From Bog-113 sp963752695 (GTDB taxonomy: Bacteria; Acidobacteriota; Terriglobia; Bryobacterales; Bryobacteraceae), in the NCBI GenBank assembly GCA_963752695.1, contig CAVVZB010000002.1:1527630-1591629 (forward strand): 64,000 nucleotides of DNA. Reading direction: 5' to 3'. A program made the translations under genes and the position numbers. Every line of letters begins with the position of its first letter. The stretch's first letter is position 1. Below are positions 35,660 through 44,180 of the stretch, piece by piece. Under the pieces are notes generated by a model. That model was not told where the DNA came from, searched no databases, and was given only the letters and a program-made list of their open reading frames with translations.

Positions 35660-35857
35660 CTATCGCGGGTCCACCGGCGTTTGTGACATGGGTTTCTGCG
35701 CGATCTCAAAACCGGGGCAGGCGAGCACCGGCAGTCGCGGGTATTTGTCGTACTTCGGCTCGCGGAATGAGCGCCCGCACTGGGTGAAAACTGAGCCGCG
35801 ATCCGAGCGGATCTCCCGCATGTGGAGGCATGTGGCGCAAAGGCCGGGGTTCGTCAC
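35660..35857 (-). CDS. Small four-cysteine protein
   Basis: 65 residues from a GTG. The pattern is CATC near the N-terminus, one cysteine in FTQCGRSF and another in VLACPGFE, with a highly conserved-looking KYPRLPVLACPG segment. Two CxxC-like halves would make a zinc-ribbon or knuckle. I recall similar short proteins from Acidobacteriota but no assigned function. It lies on the strand opposite metH with the starts 33 bp apart, and its stop is ten bases before the Tat isomerase gene, so it may lead that operon. Confidence 0.7.
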   Translation of the reverse strand: MTNPGLCATCLHMREIRSDRGSVFTQCGRSFREPKYDKYPRLPVLACPGFEIAQKPMSQTPVDPR

Positions 35858-35870
35858 AACGTAACCGCTT

Positions 35871-35879
35871 GGTAAAATA
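35871..35879 (+). promoter_or_regulatory. Possible -10 element before metH
   Basis: GGTAAAATA lies so that TAAAAT (35873-35878) ends twelve bases before the metH GTG. That leaves almost no leader. No cobalamin riboswitch is visible in the 33 bp between the divergent starts. Confidence 0.3.
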
Positions 35880-35890
35880 ACGGCTTACCC

Positions 35891-38800
35891 GTGACTACAG
35901 CTTCCGAGCGCCTCCAGGCTCTACAAGAGTTCCTCGCCACACGTATTCTCATTCTCGACGGCGCGATGGGGACGATGTTGCAGGACAAAAATCTAACCCC
36001 GGCCGATTTCGGTGGAGCCTCACTCGAGGGCTGCAATGAAAACCTGGTAATCACGAAGCCCGGCGTCATCCTGGATATACACAAAGCATATCTAGAGGCC
36101 GGCTCGGACATGATCGAGACCAACTCTTTCCAGTCCGCGCCAATCGTGCTTGCCGAATACGGTCTGGCCGATCAGTCCTATAACATCAGTTGGACTGCGG
36201 CGCGGCTGGCCCGGGAAGCGGCGGACGCTTATTCAACGCCAGGGCGGCCGCGATTTGTAGCCGGGTCCATGGGCCCAACGACCAAGGCAATCAGCGTCTC
36301 TGGCGGCGTCACCTTTGCGGAGCTAATCGCCAGCTTCCATCAACAGGCGCGTGGATTGGTCGACGGCGGCGCGGACGTCCTGCTGCTCGAAACGAGTAAT
36401 GACACGCGCACCATCAAGGCGGGTTTACTCGCCATCGGACAATTACAGCGCGAGTACGGCCGCAAGCTTCCCGTCATGGTGTCCGGAACAATCGAACTAT
36501 CGGGAACCATGCTGGCGGGTCAGGCGGCTGATGCGCTGGTGAGTTCCATCGCGCACGCAGGTTTGTTTTCGATTGGACTGAACTGCGCCACCGGCCCGGA
36601 GAACATGATCGACCATCTGCGCACGGTCAGCGAAATGTCGCCCGTTTGGGTATCATGCTATCCCAACGCCGGGATGCCGGATGTGGAAGGCAAGTATGGG
36701 GCGACGCCGCAAATGTTTGCCGAGCAACTGGATAAGTTCGCGCGGCATGGCTGGCTGAATATCGTAGGCGGCTGCTGCGGAACTACCGACGCCCACATCC
36801 GCCTGCTGGCCCAGATGGCGGCGTCGCACAAGCCACGGGTGATTCCGGGACGTTCTCATCGGGCCTACTACTCGGGGATCGATGTGGTCGAAGCCACGGA
36901 GAGTACGCGTCCGTTGATTGTCGGCGAGAGAACCAATGTCATTGGGTCGCGTGCTTTCAAGAAGCTGATCGCCGAAGAGAAGTGGGAAGAGGCCGTGGAG
37001 ATTGCGCGGCGGCAGGTCAAGAACGGCGCGCACATTGTGGACGTTTGCTTGCAGAGTACCGACCGCGATGAAATGGCCGACATCCCGCCCTTCTTCGAAA
37101 AGCTGATCCGGATTGTGCAAGCTCCGGTCATGATCGACACGACTGACCCGAAAGCCATTGAGCTTGCGCTCACCTACTGCCAGGGCAAGAGCATCATCAA
37201 CTCCATCAATCTTGAAGACGGCGAGGATAAGTTTGAGCGTGTCTGTCCCTTAGCTTCGGCTTACGGCGCGGCGGTCATTGTCGGCACGATTGACGAGGAT
37301 AAGTTACAAGCGCAGGCGTTCACCCGCGAGCGGAAGCTAGCTATCGCCCGGCGATCTGTTGAGTTATTAACCGAGAAGTATGGGATGTCCCCGGAGGACA
37401 TCATTATCGATCCGTTGGTATTCCCCTGCGCCACCGGAGACACTAATTACATCGGCGGAGCGGTAGAGACCATCGAGGCCTTGCGTCTGATCAAGGAGAA
37501 TATTCCGTTCGTCAAGACAGTGCTGGGCGTCTCGAATATCTCATTCGGTTTGCCGGCAGCAGCACGCGAAGTCGTGAACTCCGTGTTCCTGTACTACTGC
37601 ACGAAGGCCGGACTGGACCTGGCAATCGTCAATGCAGAGAAGCTGGAGCGTTTCGCATCCATCCCGGAAGAGGAACGGCATCTGACGGAAAAACTTCTGT
37701 TCAACACGCCTCCGGAAACAATGCCTTGCGTGCCTGTCGATTGGCGGGAGCAAACGCCCGAGCAACGCGCGGAGATCAACCAGATCCATATCGCGGCCAT
37801 CTCGGAATTCTTCCGCGGCGCTCAGGGCCGTCAGAAGGCCAAGGCCGCGGATCTGCCCCTCGATGCTCGGCTGGCTAACTACATCATCGAGGGCACCAAG
37901 GAAGGGCTTCTGGCGGATCTGGCGCTCAAACGGGACGAAGGCGCCGAGCCGCTCGATATCGTGAACGGGCCGTTGATGGCCGGAATGGCTGAAGTAGGCC
38001 GCCTCTTCAATAACAACGAGTTGATTGTCGCGGAGGTTCTGCAGTCGGCCGAGGCGATGAAGGCCGCAGTCAACTATCTGGAACAGTTCATGGAGAAATC
38101 GGACACAGCCGCACGGGGGAAAATCGTTCTTGCGACCGTTAAAGGCGATGTCCACGACATTGGGAAAAACCTGGTTGAAATCATCCTGAGTAATAACGGT
38201 TACACCGTCATCAACTTAGGTATTAAAATCGCCTCGGATCGCCTGATTGAAGCTTTTCGTGAGCACCGTCCGGACGCAATCGGGCTCTCCGGATTGCTGG
38301 TGAAGAGCGCGCAGCAGATGGTGCTAACAGCCGAAGATTTGCGGGAAGCCGGTGTCCGGGTGCCCTTGCTGGTTGGCGGTGCGGCGCTCTCGGAGAAATT
38401 TACGAATACCCGGATAGCTCCGGCATACCGGGAAGCGACCCTCTATGCAAAAGACGCGATGACCGGCCTGCGTTTGATGAATGAGCTCATGGATCCCAAT
38501 GGGCGTGAGGCGATGTTAGACCGGTATCAGTATCGGGGTGGCGAGCCGGTCACGTTAGTTGAGCCAGAAACAGAACTGGCGGTTCGATCGAGCACGGAGC
38601 GTAGCTCCAAAGTGCGTGTGAACTTGACAATCCCACCCGCGCCTTATCTGGACCGTAAGTTGCGGCAGATCTCGAATCTCACCGAGTTATGGAGCTATAT
38701 CAACCCGTACATGTTGTTCGGGAGGCATCTCGGATACAAAGGCAACTTCGAAAAAGGTCTGGCGCAGCACGATCCGAAAGCGATTGAGTTACAAAGCCTT

Positions 38801-39454
38801 GTCGAGGAACTCAAGTGCGAAGCTTTGCAGCTGTTAAAGCCCCGAGCCGTATGGCAGTACTTCGAGGCTGAGCGGGATGGGAATGCGATTCACTTATTCC
38901 AACCCGGTGCGCTGACCCCGGCGCGAACCTTCCAGTTCAGCCGCCAGGCTCGGGAAAATGGTCTGTGTCTCAGTGACTATATACTTCCGCAGGCTCATGG
39001 ACGGCGTGACCACTTGGCGATGTTTGTGGTCACAGCGGGCGCGGGTGTTCGCGAAACGGCTGAGAAGTGGAAAAACTCCGGCGAATACTTCCGGGCGCAC
39101 GGACTGCAAGCCCTGGCTATCGAGACCGCCGAAGCCGCCGCCGAATGGCTGCATCGTAGAATTCGTGAGGATTGGGGCATCGCCGACCCGCCCGGTATGA
39201 CGATGCAGGAGCGCTTTACGTCCCGCTATCGTGGCAAGCGGTATAGCTTCGGTTACGGAGCATGCCCGAATCTGGACGATCAGCAAGGAATCTGGGATCT
39301 GATTCATCCCGAGGAGATAGGCGTGCAATTGACCGAGGGCATGATGATGGATCCCGAGGCCAGCGTGAGCGCATTGGTTTTCCACCATCCGGACTGCGTG
39401 TACTTCACGGCCGAGGATCCTAGTGGAGAGGCGGACTACAATACAGGATCGTGA
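35891..39454 (+). CDS. metH: Cobalamin-dependent methionine synthase
   Basis: 1,187 residues from a GTG, close to the length of the E. coli enzyme. Four modules are seen in order: the homocysteine domain (ILDGAMGTML to the zinc cysteines in VGGCCGTTDAH), the folate (pterin) domain (ERTNVIGSRAFKKL), the cobalamin cap and Rossmann domain with the histidine motif KGDVHDIGKN (near residue 755), and the C-terminal AdoMet reactivation domain (RYSFGYGACPNL). It methylates homocysteine using methyl-THF. The stop overlaps the next gene's GTG (GTGA). Confidence 0.97.
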   Translation: MTTASERLQALQEFLATRILILDGAMGTMLQDKNLTPADFGGASLEGCNENLVITKPGVILDIHKAYLEAGSDMIETNSFQSAPIVLAEYGLADQSYNISWTAARLAREAADAYSTPGRPRFVAGSMGPTTKAISVSGGVTFAELIASFHQQARGLVDGGADVLLLETSNDTRTIKAGLLAIGQLQREYGRKLPVMVSGTIELSGTMLAGQAADALVSSIAHAGLFSIGLNCATGPENMIDHLRTVSEMSPVWVSCYPNAGMPDVEGKYGATPQMFAEQLDKFARHGWLNIVGGCCGTTDAHIRLLAQMAASHKPRVIPGRSHRAYYSGIDVVEATESTRPLIVGERTNVIGSRAFKKLIAEEKWEEAVEIARRQVKNGAHIVDVCLQSTDRDEMADIPPFFEKLIRIVQAPVMIDTTDPKAIELALTYCQGKSIINSINLEDGEDKFERVCPLASAYGAAVIVGTIDEDKLQAQAFTRERKLAIARRSVELLTEKYGMSPEDIIIDPLVFPCATGDTNYIGGAVETIEALRLIKENIPFVKTVLGVSNISFGLPAAAREVVNSVFLYYCTKAGLDLAIVNAEKLERFASIPEEERHLTEKLLFNTPPETMPCVPVDWREQTPEQRAEINQIHIAAISEFFRGAQGRQKAKAADLPLDARLANYIIEGTKEGLLADLALKRDEGAEPLDIVNGPLMAGMAEVGRLFNNNELIVAEVLQSAEAMKAAVNYLEQFMEKSDTAARGKIVLATVKGDVHDIGKNLVEIILSNNGYTVINLGIKIASDRLIEAFREHRPDAIGLSGLLVKSAQQMVLTAEDLREAGVRVPLLVGGAALSEKFTNTRIAPAYREATLYAKDAMTGLRLMNELMDPNGREAMLDRYQYRGGEPVTLVEPETELAVRSSTERSSKVRVNLTIPPAPYLDRKLRQISNLTELWSYINPYMLFGRHLGYKGNFEKGLAQHDPKAIELQSLVEELKCEALQLLKPRAVWQYFEAERDGNAIHLFQPGALTPARTFQFSRQARENGLCLSDYILPQAHGRRDHLAMFVVTAGAGVRETAEKWKNSGEYFRAHGLQALAIETAEAAAEWLHRRIREDWGIADPPGMTMQERFTSRYRGKRYSFGYGACPNLDDQQGIWDLIHPEEIGVQLTEGMMMDPEASVSALVFHHPDCVYFTAEDPSGEADYNTGS

Positions 39455-40392
39455 TTTCGCTTCTCAATCAAGGACTGATTGGCCGTGTCGACACACTTGC
39501 CGCGCAGTTCCAAAGTGCGCAGCCGTTTCGGCATATTATTATCGATGAATTCCTAACCCCGGAGTTCTGCGGCGCTCTGATGCGCGCGTTTCCACCTTTC
39601 GCGACTGACAAGGCTCTGAACGAGCACGGCGAAGCTGGAGGTAAGAGCGTATTCCAGAATGTCAGGGAGTTAGGCGCTCCATTTCAGCGCTTCGATGACT
39701 TAATGCGCTGTCCTGAGTTCCTAGAGTGGACGAGCCGCGTGACGGGGATTCCCAAGCTTCTCTACGATCCTGAGTATGTGGGCGGGGGAACACATGAAAA
39801 CCTTAACGGACAGGAACTTGATGTCCACGTCGATTTCAACTATCATCCAACCGCGGGAACTCATCGACGGCTAAATCTGATTCTGTTCTTAAATCCAGAA
39901 TGGTCCCCGGAGTGGGGCGGATTACTTGAGCTGCTGAAAGACCCGTGGGTCACGAGCGGTGACGACTTGCAGGAAGTAATGCCAGTGTTGAACCGCGCCG
40001 TGATTTTTGAGACGACGGAGATATCCTGGCATGGCTTTCGGAAAGTTCAGGTTCCTGAGCCGAAGCATGTCTCGCGTAAGTCGCTCGCGGTCTACTTCTA
40101 CACCAAGGAACGCCCCTCGGCTGGCGTAGCGCCTTCTCACGGGACAATTTATTACCAGCGGCCGATGCCTGCGAACATTCGCGCCGGCCATCAACTGACT
40201 CAAGATGACATCCGCGAGTTGGAGATACTCTTCGCCCGGCGCGATCAACACATGCGTTTTCTCTACGAACGGGAACAGGAGTTCTCATCCATGCTGGAAG
40301 ACATTCGGGCAATCATAGCGTCGCGCAGCTTTCAACTGGCACGCTTGATCACCTACCCGGTGCGCCTGGCGCGCAGGATGCGCAAGTCATGA
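39451..40392 (+). CDS. 2-oxoglutarate/Fe(II) oxygenase (prolyl hydroxylase-like)
   Basis: 313 residues from a GTG overlapping the metH stop. The cupin-type core contains the H-x-D pair in VHVDFNYHP, a distal histidine in ISWHGFRKV and an arginine in SRKSLAVYFY, the Fe and oxoglutarate ligands of the P4Hc/2OG-FeII_Oxy superfamily. The C-terminal tail is a coiled coil ending in SRSFQLARLITYPVRL, a phrase also seen at the ends of polysaccharide-linked transferases. It probably hydroxylates a protein or small-molecule side chain. The tail and operon suggest a particular partner, but none can be named. DinB follows with an ATGA overlap. Confidence 0.9.
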   Translation: MISLLNQGLIGRVDTLAAQFQSAQPFRHIIIDEFLTPEFCGALMRAFPPFATDKALNEHGEAGGKSVFQNVRELGAPFQRFDDLMRCPEFLEWTSRVTGIPKLLYDPEYVGGGTHENLNGQELDVHVDFNYHPTAGTHRRLNLILFLNPEWSPEWGGLLELLKDPWVTSGDDLQEVMPVLNRAVIFETTEISWHGFRKVQVPEPKHVSRKSLAVYFYTKERPSAGVAPSHGTIYYQRPMPANIRAGHQLTQDDIRELEILFARRDQHMRFLYEREQEFSSMLEDIRAIIASRSFQLARLITYPVRLARRMRKS

Positions 40393-40994
40393 AGCAGAAG
40401 TGGAATATCGGAGTAGCGCGACTCGTCATTCTTAGTCTTGGAACGGTTACCTGGGTCTGGTGCGCACCGCCCGGCGACCTGGAGCGGCAACGATTAATCG
40501 CTCACTTTGAAATGACCGGGAGTTGGCTAGTAGACGAGGTGTCAAAGTTATCGCCAGAACAATTGCAGTTTCGGCCCTCCCCCAACGCATGGAACATACT
40601 CGACTGCGTCGAGCATCTAGATTTAGCGGAACCGCACTATTGGAAGATGTTCCAATCCGCCATGGCGGCTCCTGCTTCGCGAAAGACTTCGCCGTCAACG
40701 GATTTGAACCGGCTATGGTACGGCATCGACCGGACCGAGAAGGCGAAGACCGTACCGGCGGAGACACCGAAGGCGACTTACACGGACTTACAGCCCGCAC
40801 TCCGAGATTTCCTGGCGCTGCGAGCCACGATGCTGACGTATATCCGATCGAGCAGGGAGGATTGGCGGCACCACATGATACCGGAGTGGGACCGGGATGG
40901 ATATCAATGGCTACTAATGATCTCGGCGCACTCCCAGAGGCATATTTTGCAGATTCGGGAAATCAAGCATAGTCCCGGATTCCCGGCAGGGTGA
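40389..40994 (+). CDS. DinB-family protein with signal peptide
   Basis: 201 residues, starting in an ATGA overlap. A signal peptide (residues about 1-25, ending VWCAPP) is followed by a DinB-type four-helix bundle: LERQRLIAHFEMTGSW, PNAWNILDCVEHLDLAE (the first metal histidine) and the closing ISAHSQRHILQI pair. DinB proteins often act as metal-dependent thiol S-transferases or remain uncharacterised. Export of a DinB protein is less usual. Its neighbours metH and a 2OG oxygenase make a thiol or methyl-linked role conceivable, but that is inference. Confidence 0.87.
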   Translation: MKQKWNIGVARLVILSLGTVTWVWCAPPGDLERQRLIAHFEMTGSWLVDEVSKLSPEQLQFRPSPNAWNILDCVEHLDLAEPHYWKMFQSAMAAPASRKTSPSTDLNRLWYGIDRTEKAKTVPAETPKATYTDLQPALRDFLALRATMLTYIRSSREDWRHHMIPEWDRDGYQWLLMISAHSQRHILQIREIKHSPGFPAG

Positions 40995-41076
40995 CACGGG
41001 CTGAATAAGAAGTGGCCGCCAACGCCAAATTGTCACACTCTGCGTGATACTCGTGCATCACCACACGAGGGCGACA

Positions 41077-41487
41077 ATGCCGAATTCGAGCGATTGGAAC
41101 CGCAGACAGTTTCTGATTCAGTTAGGAATCGCTGCAGCGGGGGGGGGCCGCAGCCATCGGCCTCGCCGGGGCTGAACAAATGCAAGCCACCCCCCGTCCG
41201 ACCCGATTGCGATAACCACGTCGCAGCCTAACATTCTGGTCATCATGCCCTCTCTCGGCTATGCGCGCCCGGCGAGCGCCCTGCCCGGAGCGACGGTGCT
41301 CCTTCGCGGTAAGAATCTGTTAGCCGCGAGCGCGGTCACCTTGAACGGGGTTCCCGCGGCCTCGTTCACCGTGCGCAGCGTGGATTACATCGCCGCCGTG
41401 ATTCCCGCAGGCGCGACTACCGGCCCGGTTACCGTGACCACTCCCAACGGCACCGGGACCAGCGCTTTTACCTTCACCGTTGAGTAA
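41077..41487 (+). pseudogene. Tat-signal IPT/TIG-domain gene broken by two homopolymer shifts
   Basis: The ATG at 41077 opens a Tat signal (NRRQFLIQLGIAAAG). A run of nine G (41139-41147) then throws the frame off and ends it early. Reading eight G restores the rest of the signal peptide (AAAIGLAGAEQMQA). A second shift at a run of six C (41190-41195; seven C restores the frame) leads into ITTSQPNILVIM and an intact IPT/TIG domain (41245-41487; PGATVLLRGKNL to TSAFTFTVE). Read so, it is one exported protein of about 136 residues. The original could be a working gene with sequencing errors at homopolymers, or a true pseudogene. Its stop lies 34 bp before tRNA-Ser. Confidence 0.7.
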
Positions 41488-41505
41488 TGGCCAGCCCCCG
41501 AATGA

Positions 41506-41517
41506 GGTAAGATAGGG
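41506..41517 (+). promoter_or_regulatory. Possible extended -10 of tRNA-Ser
   Basis: GGTAAGATAGGG sits with TAAGAT (41508-41513) ending eight bases before the mature tRNA 5' end. The same twelve bases occur at 20855-20866, and ten of them at 24426-24435. The spacing suits a promoter giving a very short leader. Confidence 0.35.
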
Positions 41518-41521
41518 CAAC

Positions 41522-41611
41522 GGTGAGGTGCGAGAGCGGTTGAATCGGGCGGTCTCGAAAACCGTTGAACCTTCACGGGTTCCGTGGGTTCGAATCCCAC
41601 CCTCACCGCCA
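41522..41611 (+). tRNA. tRNA-Ser (CGA anticodon)
   Basis: A 90-base class II tRNA. The acceptor arms GGTGAGG and CCTCACC pair perfectly, with discriminator G and an encoded CCA (41609-41611). The anticodon loop reads CTCGAAA within a CGGT/ACCG stem, giving anticodon CGA for serine. A long variable arm (about AACCTTCACGGGTT) and a T-arm with GGTTCGAATCC follow. The 3' end abuts about 870 bp with no intact gene, so it may have served as an integration site; no repeat of the tRNA 3' end was found downstream. Confidence 0.95.
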
Positions 41612-42481
41612 TTTCGGCAATGTCCATACCGGACACATAGGTTCCACTTCGTTCCTGAGACAAATTGGGGGCTGTTGAAAACTCCCAGTGGCCGCACTGC
41701 GGCCGAAGCATCGCTGCAGAAAACGCGACCAAACGGGCTGTAAATGCGACCTGTAGCTACATTTTGGGCCACACTTTGACGGAAGATCGTTGCTTTATAT
41801 TCCACTGTTTATCTGGATTTTGCTCCTGCTTGGGACAAGCATCAAAGCGACCTCCTTCTTCGTCCTATCAATGTTCTTGGCACGATGGCGGGCGACGCAC
41901 TCGCATCTCATCACGGTTAGGCGGAAAACTGAAGGGGACACCAGAACACTGCAGATCACAATTTGTGCCCTTATTTCTAATGCTTCTTTCTGCGTGTGAT
42001 ATCGGAAGACCACGATTTGACTCAGTCCGAGCCGCCAATCGGTGACCTACCGGCCGACACCCTCCATCGAAACACACCAAGGATTTGATCCAGTAAAGAA
42101 CCGGGCAGTCGTATCTTTCCTTAGAATACTTGGACCTGCGGGACAACCATGCTTTTGCCCTCGTAAATCTTCCCTATATGTGGGAGTCAGGATATCTCGA
42201 TACGTCGCCGAACCATTGTTGATGCGGGAACGGGGATATGGAGATTGAAGCGTGTAAATGGGCATTGGAACTTGGCTCTGGTCTTCGCGCTACCACCCCC
42301 AAGTATCAGGCGTTGTTGCGCAGACGAAGTAAAGTATTTCGATCTTATCGGCTCTAAGAAGCGATATACGCTGACGCGCGCTGTTGACGATCCGGACTCC
42401 GGCAACAGCAGTCTTATGGTGGTGCTTACCGGTGAGGAAGGGTGAACTTAGTCCGGTAGCCTGACGATCCGCGCTTTGCGC
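41612..42481. other. 870-bp interval without intact gene
   Basis: Base use is visibly more A+T-rich than the flanks. I see only short, protein-like fragments in different frames on the plus strand, such as a hydrophobic stretch at about 41790-41870, NHAFALVNLPYMWESG near 42150 and VKYFDLIGSKKRYTL near 42330 that runs on to a stop at 42445. They look like the remains of one or more decayed genes. GGGGGCTGTTGAAAACTCCC at 41669-41688 recalls transposon ends, but no transposase or matching partner end is present. The interval separates tRNA-Ser from the multihaem cytochrome gene. Confidence 0.4.
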
Positions 42482-44059
42482 TCACCGAATCGCTTTCCCA
42501 CTCACCGTGCTACTCTTCAGATCCATCGCCTCCCGATAGCGAAGCTGTACCTCCGCCGCGTGCTCCGGCTCTCCTTGCGTCCGGTACACCTGACCCAAAA
42601 GACTCACCGCCGATAGCAGCAAAGGATCGAGTTTCAGTGCATGTTGCAGGTGCCCAATAGCTTCGTCCCGCCGTCCCGCCGCAACCAACGCCGCGGCGTA
42701 ATTTACCTCGTATGGAGCAAAGCCGGGCCGCAGCGCCACCGCCTTACGAAATCGCCGTAGCGCTTCATCTGATTCTTTAGCTTTCAGCAATACCGAACCA
42801 AGGCTAGTAAGAAGAGCAGCATCATCGGGAAACTGACTTTCCAGATGGCTCATCAGTTTGTAGCCGCGAATAACTTCTGCGGCTGATCCGTTCTCTAGAC
42901 CATGAGTTGCTAACGCGATTGCCAAGTTGCGGTCGCGCACGGCGGGTTCGGGATCTCGCCACGGTATCAAACCTGCCAAGGACGTTAGAGCTGCGCCCTC
43001 GCCGGTCGAGTTAGAGACATTTCGCCGGATTCGGTGATCGGTGAACGCGGTATGACCGCCATCGCGCGCGTCGGTTTCCGGCATGTGACAGCGGACGCAT
43101 TCCGGATTCGCTGCATGCGTTGGGTTCAGCGTATGGGAGTGGCAGCTAAGACATTTGTCGCGGTAATAAGATGCCGGAATCGCGGGCGGATCATGCGGAT
43201 CGTGACAAGTTCCGCACCACAGCTTTCCCTGACTCTGTCGGGCGCAGACGCTCAAAGCGAGTTGTTCTGAGTGGCTGACCACCTTGATACCGTCGCCTGG
43301 CCTCCGGACATCGACGAAGACGGTGTAGGCCTTCTCAAGCGGTTCGCCAGGATGAAAGTCCCCCATCGTCTTACCGGGATTTGGAATGCGGATTTCTCCG
43401 GCTAAATGGCATTGCTCGCAGATGCTATCGCGCGCCGCTCCAATCATCTTTGCCGGATTCAAAATGGTGCCGGGCCCAGGCTTTCTCAGATGCGCCGCAG
43501 TATCCCCATGGCACCGCGAGCAGGAAATTGCTTCTGCTGCAAAAGGCGGTGACTCGAAGGTGTTCAGTGTATCTTTCTTCGGCTTGGCCGCGCCCGCATG
43601 GCACAACAAACACTCCGGTGTGACCGGCCGCGAAAAGTCCGGAGCCTCCGCATTCTCATAGCCCGGGGCAACATCCCAGGCATGTTTTCGCGGGTAATAC
43701 GAGAGCGGAGATTGGAACAGATGGTTGGCGATCTCGACCAGGTAACCGAACGCATGACTGCCTGACCCCACAACAAACGCAACGTGCCAGGAACCGGATT
43801 CGCCCGGTCGCGCAAGTTGCTGCACCATCCCCGAAGCTCCCGCGCTCGTGATTGTGAAGCGCGTCCCCGAAGCCGAATGGGTGAACGCTCCGGACGGCTG
43901 ATCTGGCGGTAATCCCAGCGAACGCGACATGGTTGATCGCTGGTAGCCCGCGACCTCTTTGGCATGACACGTTGCGCACGGATCGGATGCCGCCCGACAC
44001 ACGGTCCCGAAAACAAGCATTCCCAAAAATGCTCGCAGTATTTGGTTGTGGTTTTTCAA
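42482..44059 (-). CDS. Seven-haem cytochrome with C-terminal TPRs
   Basis: 525 residues from the likely TTG at 44059. A signal peptide (about 1-26) is followed by seven CxxCH motifs: CATCH, CLLCH, CSRCH, CEQCH, CGTCH, CLSCH and CVRCH, arranged like cytochrome c554-type proteins. The last 170 residues hold TPR units (RRFRKAVALRPGFAPYEVNYAAALVAA, then HLQHALKLDPLLL). It is probably a periplasmic electron carrier or redox enzyme with a protein-binding tail. A longer start at 44236 would overlap the divergent PRISE gene. No partner reductase is adjacent. Acidobacteria often carry such doubled-CXXCH plus TPR proteins. Confidence 0.86.
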   Translation of the reverse strand: MKNHNQILRAFLGMLVFGTVCRAASDPCATCHAKEVAGYQRSTMSRSLGLPPDQPSGAFTHSASGTRFTITSAGASGMVQQLARPGESGSWHVAFVVGSGSHAFGYLVEIANHLFQSPLSYYPRKHAWDVAPGYENAEAPDFSRPVTPECLLCHAGAAKPKKDTLNTFESPPFAAEAISCSRCHGDTAAHLRKPGPGTILNPAKMIGAARDSICEQCHLAGEIRIPNPGKTMGDFHPGEPLEKAYTVFVDVRRPGDGIKVVSHSEQLALSVCARQSQGKLWCGTCHDPHDPPAIPASYYRDKCLSCHSHTLNPTHAANPECVRCHMPETDARDGGHTAFTDHRIRRNVSNSTGEGAALTSLAGLIPWRDPEPAVRDRNLAIALATHGLENGSAAEVIRGYKLMSHLESQFPDDAALLTSLGSVLLKAKESDEALRRFRKAVALRPGFAPYEVNYAAALVAAGRRDEAIGHLQHALKLDPLLLSAVSLLGQVYRTQGEPEHAAEVQLRYREAMDLKSSTVSGKAIR

Positions 44060-44180
44060 GACCGCTTGACCCAACCTATCACCCGGCGCTCGACCACCAA
44101 ATAAGCTGACGGTAGTCTTTGGCACGTACTGCTCTTCGCGATTCCGGCTCACCCGCGTAACCTCACAGAAGGGGAACTGC

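Noticed and set aside
35858..35890. Cobalamin riboswitch before metH
   Set aside because: Only 33 bp separate the divergent starts, too short for the aptamer, and no B12-box sequence is seen.
41669..41688. Transposon-end-like GGGGGCTGTTGAAAACTCCC
   Set aside because: Only one copy, with no transposase and no matching partner end, so no element is called.
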